Source: Pseudomonadota bacterium (GTDB lineage Bacteria > Pseudomonadota > Gammaproteobacteria > Burkholderiales > Burkholderiaceae). From it: a stretch of 8,770 bases of DNA. The position numbers and the translations under genes were made by a program. The DNA is taken from contig JAKORH010000011.1 in the NCBI GenBank assembly GCA_029777935.1, forward strand, positions 1 to 8,770, in the 5' to 3' direction. Positions 1-6,700 of this stretch are shown here, piece after piece. Position 1 is the stretch's first letter. Every line of letters begins with the position of its first letter. The notes beneath the pieces are model-generated. The model saw only the letters and a list, made by a program, of their open reading frames with translations. It was not told the origin of the DNA and did no database searches.

Positions 1-454
1 GCGGCGCGACCGCATCGGCTTCATCTTCCAGGCGCCGTACCTGATCCCGTTCCTCGACGCGACCGACAACGTCGCGCTGCTGCCGATGCTGGCGGGGCGG
101 CCGAACGCGCAGGCGCGCAGCCGCGCGGTCGAACTGCTGGTCGACCTCGATGTCGCGCACCGCGCCGGCGCGCGCGTCGGCGAGTTGTCGGGCGGCGAGC
201 AGCAGCGCGTCGCGATCGCGCGTGCGCTGGCCAACGCGCCGCCGATCATCCTCGCCGACGAGCCGACCGCGCCGCTCGACAGCGATCGGGCGCTCGCGGT
301 CGTGCGGATCCTGAACCGCATGGCCGCGCAGTCGCGTGCCGCGATCATCGTGGTCACGCACGACGAGAAGATCATTCCCACTTTCAAGCGCATCTTCCAC
401 ATCCGCGACGGACGCACGATCGAGCAGGCCGGCGAGGGACGGATGGTGGCGTAA
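1..454 (+). CDS. ABC transporter ATP-binding protein, MacB/DevA-like (N-terminus off window)
   Basis: This is the ATPase subunit of an ABC transporter, which would hydrolyse ATP at the inner membrane to drive a partner permease. The frame is open from base 2 and gives 150 residues. The Walker A motif and the true start lie to the left. Visible motifs, in window residue numbers, are a Q-loop in IGFIFQAPYLIPF (Gln10), the signature LSGGEQQRVAIARA (from 62), Walker B ending ILADEP (Asp86-Glu87), a D-loop TAPLD, and the switch histidine in VVTHDEK (His120). The Q-loop wording and the short C-terminus are typical of the LolD/MacB/DevA group, whose permeases are FtsX-like and often work with a membrane-fusion protein. 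Those partners would probably be encoded upstream, off the window. The stop overlaps the ribosome-binding site of the next gene, so the two are very likely co-transcribed. The substrate cannot be deduced. Confidence 0.93.
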   Translation, partial: RRDRIGFIFQAPYLIPFLDATDNVALLPMLAGRPNAQARSRAVELLVDLDVAHRAGARVGELSGGEQQRVAIARALANAPPIILADEPTAPLDSDRALAVVRILNRMAAQSRAAIIVVTHDEKIIPTFKRIFHIRDGRTIEQAGEGRMVA

Positions 455-460
455 AGGAGG
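453..460 (+). promoter_or_regulatory. Strong Shine-Dalgarno for the FmdE-like gene
   Basis: AAAGGAGG lies 7 nt before the ATG at 468 and overlaps the TAA stop of the ABC gene (452-454). It is the best Shine-Dalgarno match I found in the window. It decides the start of the next gene at 468 rather than the in-frame ATG at 336, which lies inside the ABC gene. The overlap with the stop codon suggests translational coupling. Confidence 0.8.
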
Positions 461-467
461 TTCGACG

Positions 468-1094
468 ATGGGTTTCCCCGCATTCTTCGACGACGTGCCC
501 GCGGTCGCGGTGCGCGATCCGCTGGCTGCACTGCTCGGCGCGGCCGAGAACGGCCGCATCGAGTACCGCTACGCCGACGCGGTCAGGCTCGCCGGGCATT
601 CGTGCCCGACGGTGGCGAGCGCCTGGCTGATGACCGCCCGCGCGCTGGCGGCGCTGTACCCGGACGAGCTTCCCGAGCGCGGCAACGTCAAGGTCGAGCT
701 GCGCGGCGCGCAGGACGAAGGCGTCGAAGGCGTGATCGCCTCGGTCGCGACGCTGCTCACCGGCGCCGCGGGTTCGGGCGGCTTCAAGGGCATCGCAGGC
801 CGGCACGCCCGGCGCGACCTGCTCGGGTTCGGCGCGCCGATGCGCGGCCGCATCCGCTTCACGCGGCTCGACACGGGCCGTGCGGTCGAGACCGAGTTCC
901 GCTCCGAGCGCGTGCCGATGCCGCCGGAGGTGAGACCGCTGCTCGCCGCGGCCGTCGCGCCGGATGCCGACGACGCCGCGCGGCGCGCGTTCGGCGACCG
1001 CTGGCAGGCGTGGGTGCGGGCGATTCTGATCGAGCACCGCGACGACCCGCAACTGATCGAAGTGCGGGAAGCGCACGCGGCCGCGCCGGCCTGA
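468..1094 (+). CDS. FmdE-like domain protein, function unknown
   Basis: This 208-residue protein has no signal peptide or membrane segment and is probably cytoplasmic. Residues 42-52 read AGHSCPTVASA, which resembles the [G]H-x-CP motif of the FmdE family (named after subunit E of formylmethanofuran dehydrogenase), where His and Cys are likely metal ligands. Here they are His44 and Cys46. A second region at about 75-122 (VKVELRGA, then LLTGAAGSGGFKGIAGRHARRDLLGFG) matches the layout of the family's central block. From memory, the family often has a cysteine after the TG; here it is alanine, and Cys46 is the only cysteine in the protein. The C-terminal zinc-finger extension seen in some archaeal members is absent. 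The start is fixed by a strong Shine-Dalgarno. The gene sits between an ABC ATPase and a Crp/Fnr regulator, so a role in that transport or sensing module is plausible. Methanogenesis is not implied. The family call is moderately sure and the function unknown. Confidence 0.72.
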   Translation: MGFPAFFDDVPAVAVRDPLAALLGAAENGRIEYRYADAVRLAGHSCPTVASAWLMTARALAALYPDELPERGNVKVELRGAQDEGVEGVIASVATLLTGAAGSGGFKGIAGRHARRDLLGFGAPMRGRIRFTRLDTGRAVETEFRSERVPMPPEVRPLLAAAVAPDADDAARRAFGDRWQAWVRAILIEHRDDPQLIEVREAHAAAPA

Positions 1095-1119
1095 GAACCT
1101 ACAGCTTCCAAGGCCGCCG

Positions 1120-1815
1120 ATGGCCCGCCGCGAAGTCGCCGCGCACGAACTGCTGGCCAACGTCGCGCTGTTCCGGCAGCTCGATCCCGCAGCGCGCGCG
1201 CGCATCGCGTCGCGCGTAAGCAAGCTGCGGCTGGCGCGCGGCGAGTTCGTGTTCCATCGGGGCGACATGCCGGCCGGCTTCTTCGTCGTCGTGTTCGGCG
1301 AGATCGCGCTGATCGCGCCCGGGGCGCGCGGGCCGCGCCTGACGGGGCTCGTCGAACCGGGACGCAGCTTCGGCGAGCCGCTGATGTTTCTCGCCAAGCC
1401 GTACATCGTCGATGCGCGCGCCAACAGCGACGTGCTGCTGCTGTTCGTCCCGCGCGACGCGGTGTTCGCGGAACTCGAGCGCAATCCTGCGTTCGCGCAT
1501 CGGATGATCGCGGGGCTGGCGGCGCGCATCGAATCGCTGGTGCACGAGCTCGACGCGCAGGCGCGCGGCTCGGCACGCGAGCGGCTGATCGACTACCTGC
1601 TGCGAGCCGCCGGAGTCAGGGAAGGCAATGCGACGGTCGAACTGCCGACCACCAAGGCGGCGCTCGCCTCGCATCTGGGCTTGACGGCCGAGCACCTGTC
1701 GCGGCTGCTGCGCGATCTGGCCGAACGCCGGCTGATCCGCGTCGAGCGGCGCCGCATCGCGATCCCCGACGCCGCCGCGCTCGCGCGGCTCAAGCGGCGT
1801 TCCGCCAGCGGTTGA
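1120..1815 (+). CDS. Crp/Fnr-family transcriptional regulator, cysteine-free, DNR-like
   Basis: This 231-residue transcription factor has an N-terminal cyclic-nucleotide-type beta-barrel (about 15-115, with GEFVFHRGD at 41-49 and SFGEPLMF at 83-90). A long dimerisation helix follows (about 122-150), then a C-terminal winged helix-turn-helix (about 152-225). It has no cysteine, so it cannot carry an FNR-type Fe-S cluster. The positions matching the CRP phosphate-binding Arg82-Ser83 are Ile/Val, so cAMP binding is unlikely. The recognition helix reads [12 protein letters not shown] (189-200). Its E-x-x-S-R (Glu191, Ser194, Arg195) matches the FNR/DNR DNA-contact residues, predicting a TTGAT...ATCAA-type operator. 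Haem-based NO sensors of the DNR/NnrR type share this combination, but the ligand here is unknown. A weak AAGG at 1110-1113 precedes the ATG. The gene starts 25 nt after the FmdE-like gene, probably in the same operon, and its last 26 bp overlap the end of pyrF on the other strand. Confidence 0.9.
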   Translation: MARREVAAHELLANVALFRQLDPAARARIASRVSKLRLARGEFVFHRGDMPAGFFVVVFGEIALIAPGARGPRLTGLVEPGRSFGEPLMFLAKPYIVDARANSDVLLLFVPRDAVFAELERNPAFAHRMIAGLAARIESLVHELDAQARGSARERLIDYLLRAAGVREGNATVELPTTKAALASHLGLTAEHLSRLLRDLAERRLIRVERRRIAIPDAAALARLKRRSASG

Positions 1816-2611
1816 TCTCGTCGCGCGCGGCCCGCGCTGCCTGGCGCGCGGCGGCGGCGAAATCCTCGCCGTGGCCTGCATACAGGATCGCGCGCGAGGA
1901 GTTGATCACCATGCCGGCACCTGCGCGCGTCTGCCCCGCCTGCACCGCGGCCTGCACGTCGCCGCCCTGCGCGCCGATGCCCGGCACCAGCAGCGGCATG
2001 TCGCCGACGATTGCGCGCACTCGCGCCAGTTCGATCGGATAGGTGGCGCCGACCACGAGGCCGAGCTGCCCGTTCGCGTTCCATTCGCGGCCCGCGATGC
2101 GCGCGACACGCTCGTACAGCTTCTCGCCGCCGACGTCGAGCATCTGCAGCGTGTCGCCGCCGGGATTGCTGGTGCGGCACAGGACGAAGGCGCCGCGACC
2201 GGCGTACGCAAGATAGGGTGCGATCGCATCGAGCCCCTGGTACGGCTGCAGCGTGACGGCGTCGGCGCCGTAGCGCTCGAACGCCTCGCGCGCGTACTGC
2301 TCGCTGGTGGCGCCGATGTCGCCGCGCTTGGCGTCGAGGATGACCGGCACGGCGGGATGCGTCGCGTGCAGGTGCGCGATCAGGCTTTCGAGCTGGTCCT
2401 CGGCGCGCGTGGCGGCGAAGTACGCGATCTGCGGCTTGAAGGCGCACACGAGGTCGGCGGTCGCGTCGGCGATCGCGCGGCAGAACTCGAAGATCGCATC
2501 GTCGCGTTCACGCAGGTGCGCGGGCAGCCGCGTCGGATCGGGATCGAGTCCCACGCACAGCAGCGTGTCGGCGCCGCGCCAGCGCGCGGCGAGCCTCTCG
2601 GTGAATTTCAA
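1790..2611 (-). CDS. pyrF: Orotidine 5'-phosphate decarboxylase (class 2)
   Basis: PyrF decarboxylates OMP to UMP, the last step of de novo pyrimidine synthesis, in the cytoplasm. The 273-residue product is the normal length for the bacterial class-2 subfamily. Residues 19-24 read CVGLDP, and 55-64 read [10 protein letters not shown]. The catalytic block [10 protein letters not shown] is at 91-100, with the Lys95 and Asp98 expected of the Asp-Lys-x-x-Asp charge network. [10 protein letters not shown] (209-218) and NSSR (237-240) form the phosphate-binding end of the barrel. I chose a TTG start at 2609-2611 because AGGGAG lies 7 nt upstream and the product then begins [11 protein letters not shown], as the family does. 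The frame stays open far upstream only as a low-complexity shadow of the permease gene. The 3' end overlaps the convergent Crp/Fnr gene by 26 bp. The gene is transcribed divergently from the EamA permease. Confidence 0.96.
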   Translation of the reverse strand: MKFTERLAARWRGADTLLCVGLDPDPTRLPAHLRERDDAIFEFCRAIADATADLVCAFKPQIAYFAATRAEDQLESLIAHLHATHPAVPVILDAKRGDIGATSEQYAREAFERYGADAVTLQPYQGLDAIAPYLAYAGRGAFVLCRTSNPGGDTLQMLDVGGEKLYERVARIAGREWNANGQLGLVVGATYPIELARVRAIVGDMPLLVPGIGAQGGDVQAAVQAGQTRAGAGMVINSSRAILYAGHGEDFAAAARQAARAARDEINRWRNAA

Positions 2612-2618
2612 GTCGAAT

Positions 2619-2624
2619 CTCCCT
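2619..2624 (-). promoter_or_regulatory. Ribosome-binding site deciding the pyrF TTG start
   Basis: On the - strand AGGGAG lies 7 nt before the TTG at 2611. No in-frame ATG or GTG lies close by at the conserved N-terminus, so this site is the main support for TTG initiation. Confidence 0.6.
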
Positions 2625-2633
2625 GGCTGGCGG

Positions 2634-2639
2634 ATTCTA
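2634..2639 (-). promoter_or_regulatory. Possible -10 element for pyrF
   Basis: In the 63-bp gap between pyrF and the divergent permease gene, the - strand reads TAGAAT, a five-of-six match to TATAAT. It lies 22 nt before the TTG start, which would leave a leader of roughly 15 nt. I see no convincing -35 at the usual distance, and a single hexamer match in a short gap can arise by chance. No clear promoter for the + strand permease gene is visible in the same gap. Confidence 0.25.
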
Positions 2640-2674
2640 GAGGCGTGTAACCTGCAGCGCCGCTGCGTACCGAT

Positions 2675-3556
2675 ATGACTGCGCTGTCCCGTCGCGATCT
2701 CGTGCTGCTGGCGCTGCTCACACTCGCGTGGGGCGTGAACTGGCCGGTGATGAAATTCGGCGTCACCGCGTTTCCGCCGCTGCTGTTCCGCTTGATCGTG
2801 CTTGCCGGCGGCGTGGCGGTGCTGTGGCTGTGGATCCGGGCGCGCGGCATCCCGCTGGCGGTGCCGCCGGGGCAGCGGCTCGAAGTGGTGTGGCTGGCGG
2901 TGCCGAACGTGATCATCTGGCAGATCCTGTCGGTTCTGGCGCTGCGGTTGCTGCCTTCGGGTCGCGCCGCGATCCTCGGCTACACGATGCCCGTGTGGGC
3001 CGTTGTCGTCAGCGTGGCATTCTTCGGCGACCGGCCGCTGCCGCGTCACTGGCTCGGCATCGCCGCCGCGTTCACCGGCACGCTGCTGTTGCTGGCGACC
3101 GAATTCACCGCCCTCGCCGGGCGTCCCCTCGGCACGGTCCTGATGCTGATTTCTGCCGCGAACTGGGGCTGGGGCACTGTGCTGATGCGGCGCCACGCGC
3201 TCGGCCTGCCGACAGTGACGCTCGGTTTCTGGATGCTGGCAGCGGCGATCCCGGTGGCAGCCGTCACGACGATCGCGTTCGAAACGGCGCAGTGGCGCCA
3301 GCCGGCGCCGGCCGAATGGGCCGCCATGCTGTACAACATCCTGGTGGCGATCGCGTTCTGCCACATCGTGTGGTTTCACCTCGCGCGCCTGCTGCCGCCG
3401 GCTGCGAGCGGCCTGTCGGTGATGATGATCCCGGTGCTCGGCGTGTTTTCCAGCATGGCGATGCTGGGCGAGCGCCCGCACTGGCAGGACTACACGGCGC
3501 TCGCGCTGATCCTGGCCGCGCTGGCTACCGTGCTGCTGCCGCAGCGATCGACGTAG
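2675..3556 (+). CDS. EamA/DMT-superfamily permease
   Basis: This is an inner-membrane carrier of the drug/metabolite transporter superfamily. Many members export amino acids, metabolites or drugs, but the substrate cannot be read from sequence. The 293 residues are the usual size for a two-repeat EamA protein. Hydrophobicity suggests ten helices, at about 8-28, 34-54, 72-92, 97-117, 125-142, 152-172, 181-201, 215-237, 243-263 and 270-289. These form two EamA repeats (about 10-142 and 152-288). The first helix carries [13 protein letters not shown], a typical EamA opening, and helix 4 holds [13 protein letters not shown]. The second repeat has [12 protein letters not shown] and ends with the [17 protein letters not shown] block characteristic of the family. 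The ATG at 2675 has no good Shine-Dalgarno, so the start is slightly uncertain. The gene is followed by a strong hairpin and faces the chemosensory kinase gene. Confidence 0.92.
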   Translation: MTALSRRDLVLLALLTLAWGVNWPVMKFGVTAFPPLLFRLIVLAGGVAVLWLWIRARGIPLAVPPGQRLEVVWLAVPNVIIWQILSVLALRLLPSGRAAILGYTMPVWAVVVSVAFFGDRPLPRHWLGIAAAFTGTLLLLATEFTALAGRPLGTVLMLISAANWGWGTVLMRRHALGLPTVTLGFWMLAAAIPVAAVTTIAFETAQWRQPAPAEWAAMLYNILVAIAFCHIVWFHLARLLPPAASGLSVMMIPVLGVFSSMAMLGERPHWQDYTALALILAALATVLLPQRST

Positions 3557-3566
3557 CGGAAATGCA

Positions 3567-3591
3567 AAGGGCCGGCGCTTCGCCGGCCCTT
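3567..3591. terminator. GC-rich hairpin, probable bidirectional terminator
   Basis: A perfect 11-bp inverted repeat (AAGGGCCGGCG, loop CTT, CGCCGGCCCTT) begins 11 nt after the permease stop. In the + direction the trailing sequence is TTGGTTGACC, a weak U-tract. In the - direction the stem runs into CCCTTTGCATTTCC, somewhat richer in U. Placed between two convergent genes, it probably ends transcripts from both sides, though both U-tracts are poor. Confidence 0.7.
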
Positions 3592-3658
3592 GGTTGACCT
3601 GCGCCGAGCGCAGGGGGAATCGGCGTCAGGATGCGCCGAAATCGATACCGCCAACATA

Positions 3659-3688
3659 CCGGCGATTGCACCCGCTGGCAATTGCCGG
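3659..3688 (-). terminator. Second hairpin just past the kinase gene stop (terminator-like)
   Basis: The arms CCGGCGATTGC (3659-3669) and GCAATTGCCGG (3678-3688) pair over 11 bp with one imperfect position (3664/3683) and an 8-nt loop. It starts 14 nt beyond the kinase stop codon on the - strand. No U-run follows on that strand (TATGTTGGCGG), so it may stabilise or process the mRNA 3' end rather than terminate, leaving termination to the perfect hairpin at 3567-3591. Confidence 0.4.
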
Positions 3689-3701
3689 AAGTTGGGACGC
3701 G

Positions 3702-6700
3702 CTACGCCGGCACGCGCTGGTTCCTTTCCGCCAGGTAGCGGCGGATCAGCGCCAGCAACTCGTCTTCCTGGTACGGTTTGCCCAGGTATTCGTTGACGCC
3801 AAGCTCGAACGCGAAGCGGCGGTGCTTTTCGGCCGTGCGGGACGTGATCATGATGATCGGGATGTCGCGCGTGGCCGCGTTGCCGCGCACGTTGCGCGTC
3901 AGGTCGAAACCGTCCATCCGCGGCATCTCGATGTCGACCAGCATCAGGTCAGGGCGAGTGTCTTGCAACTGGCGCAACGCGTCCACGCCGTCCTTGGCCT
4001 GCAGGACCTCGTAGCCGTGGCGCTCGAGCAGGCGTTGCGTCACCCGGCGCACCGTCAACGAATCGTCGACCACCATGACCTGGGCCGGCGCCGCGACGAT
4101 GCTTTCGGCCGCGCCTTCCGCGCCGTCTTCCTCGCTCGGCAGCGGCAGGTGCGCGTCGGCGAGTGTCGGCGGCTCCGGCGCGCGCATGATCAACTGCACC
4201 GGGTTGATGATCAGCACGATCTCGCCGTTGCCGAGTATGGTCGCGCCGAGCACGCCGGCCAGCCGTGACACGCTCGCGCCGACATTCTTCACCACGACTT
4301 CCTGGTTGTTCGACACGTCGTCGACCGCGATCGCGAGCCGATCGTCGCCGGACTTCAGCACGATCACCGGGATCTGCTTGACGTGCGCGAGCGTGATCTC
4401 CTCGCCGAGAAGCTGCGCCAGCGGCCGCAGCACGATCGGGCCGATGCCGGGTACGTCGATCATGCCGTCGCCGATCGAGCGCGCCAACTCGGCCGGCCGG
4501 AAGCGCAGCACCTGCTCGACCATGCCGGAGGGCAGCGCATAGCGGCGCAGCCCGACCTTCGCCAGCACCACCTGCATCACCGCCAGCGTCAGCGGCAGGT
4601 ACAGCGTGAAGCGCGTACCGCGGCCGCGCTCGGTGCTGACCGCTGCGCGGCCGCCGAACGAAGCGAGCTCCGAGCGCACCACGTCCATGCCGACGCCGCG
4701 TCCGGCCAGCTCCGTGACCTCAGTCGCGGTCGAGAAGCCGGGCGCGAAGATCATTTCCATCAGTTCGCGTTCGCCGACCGGCTGCTCGGGCGCGATCAGT
4801 CCCTGTTCGATCGCGCGCGCACGGATGCGCTCGAGGTTCAGCCCGACGCCGTCGTCGGAGATCACGACGATGATCTCGTTGGCTTCCTGCCGCACGTCGA
4901 TCTTCAGTTCGCCGGTCTCGGGTTTGCCGGCGGCGCGGCGCTCGGCCGGCGCCTCCAGCCCGTGCGCGATCGCGTTGCGCACCAGGTGCTCGAACGGCGC
5001 GCTCATCTTTTCCAGCACGCCGCGGTCGATCTCGGTGTGGGCGCCGCGGATGTCGAGGTTCACGCGCTTGTCGAGTTCCTTCGCGGCCTGGCGCGCGACG
5101 CGGTACAGGCGTTCCGAGATGCTGGCGAATGTCACCAGCCGAACGCGCATCAGCTGCTGCTGCAGTTCGCGCGTCAGCCGGCCCTGCGCGGTGAGGTCCG
5201 AGTCGGCGAGCTGCACGCCCTTGAGCATGCTTCCCTGGACCATCGCCACATCCTCGACCGTCTCGCGCAGCATCCGCGTCAGTTCCTGCAACCGCGTGTA
5301 GCGGTCGTACTCGAGCGGATCGAACGCGGCAGATTCGCGCGACAACTGGTCCGAGCGCGCCTGGATCTGCGCGTCGGCCTGGATTTCGACCTCGCGCAGC
5401 TGCGAGCGCAGGCGCTGGATGTTCTCGGTCAGATCGACGATCGCGCCGCGCAGCGTGGTGACCTCGTTCTCGAGCTTGGCGCGCGCGATCGCGACTTCGC
5501 CGGCGTGGTCGACCAGCTTGTCGAGCACGTCGGCGCGCACGCGGATGAAATTCGCGCCCGGCGCCGTCGCGGGAGCGGCCACGGTGGCGGTGATCTCCTC
5601 GGCAGCGGCAGGCGCTTCGACCGTGCGCGCCGGCGCGGCGGCTTCGGCGGCGGCCGGCGTAGCGCCGCCGGACTGCAGCGCCTCGAACAGGCCCATCGCG
5701 TGGTCGTACGCGCCATGCAGATCGTCGATCAGTCCGGCCGGCACGTCGGCGAGATGCATCGACGCCTCGATGCGCGCTTCCATGTCGTGTACCAGCTCGC
5801 CCAGCCGCATCGCTCCTGCCATGCGCGCGCTGCCCTTGGCCGTGTGCAACTGGCGCATCAGCTCGCGCGCCACGTCGTGATCGTTCGGCCGCGCGGCGAG
5901 CGCGCGCAACTGCGCTCCGATCGCCGGCAGCAGGTCGGCGCCCTCGGTCAGGAACACCGGCAGCAGATCGGGGTCGAGTTCGTCCTGCACGGTCGGCGCG
6001 ACGGGGCGCGGTTCTTCGCGCGGAGCGCCGGTCGATATCTGCTCGATCAGGGCGGCGGTTTCGGCGGCGGCTTCCGCCGTCGGCGCTCCTTCTTCGACCG
6101 GCGCAGCCTCTTCGAGCGGCGCACTCTCTTCGACCGGCGCTGCTTCCTCGGGTGGCGCTGCTTCCTCGGGCGGCGGCGTCTGCGCTGCAGGTGGCGTTGG
6201 GGTTTCCGGCGCGGCGGCTCCTTCGGCGAGCGCTTCCTCGTCGACCTCGGCGGGCAGGTGCAACGCGGCCTGCGCGCGCACGATGCTCAGCAGTTCCTGC
6301 ACCGCGGCGGCTTCCAGCGGCGCGGCGTCGGGATAGATGCCGGCGGCGAACTGATGCAGCATGCCGCGCATGCGCTCGATCACACGCTCGAGCGTGTCGA
6401 ACTGCGACGGCGTCAGCGTCACGTGCACGCCGGCGTCGCCGGAAAGTTCGTGCAGCAGATCGTCGAGCGGATCGGCGATCGCCAGCACCGGTTCCAGTCC
6501 GACGGTGGAGCTGATGCCCGCCAGCGAGTGTGCGCGCCGCGCGGCGTCCGCCGCGGCCGGCCGCTGCGGCTCGTGGCGCCATTCGGATGCATCCTGCGCC
6601 AGCGTGCGGATGCACTCGTCCGATTCGTTCAGGAACACCGAATACAGGCCGTGACTGACCGCCACCGGGCCGATGCGCCTGACCTCGTTGGCCGCGACCG

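Noticed and set aside
336..467. Earlier in-frame ATG for the FmdE-like gene at 336
   Set aside because: It would overlap the end of the ABC gene with an Arg/Ser-rich stretch. The ATG at 468 has an excellent Shine-Dalgarno and a sensible N-terminus.
384..1881. Several long - strand frames opposite the ABC, FmdE-like and Crp/Fnr genes
   Set aside because: They are Arg/Ala-rich shadow translations without recognisable motifs, while the + strand genes have clear family motifs.
1902..1911. TTGATCACC near 1903 as an FNR-type operator
   Set aside because: Only one half-site matches, it lies inside pyrF coding sequence, and it is not upstream of any start.
2612..3481. Long - strand open frame extending pyrF upstream to 563 residues
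   Set aside because: The extra N-terminal part is Arg/Gln/His-rich low-complexity sequence, antisense to the well-supported EamA permease. PyrF has a good ribosome-binding site and a family-like start at 2611.
3590..4268. + strand frames after the permease gene (3590-3796 and 3594-4268)
   Set aside because: They mostly overlap the receiver and CheW end of the kinase on the other strand, lack a ribosome-binding site and have biased low-complexity composition.
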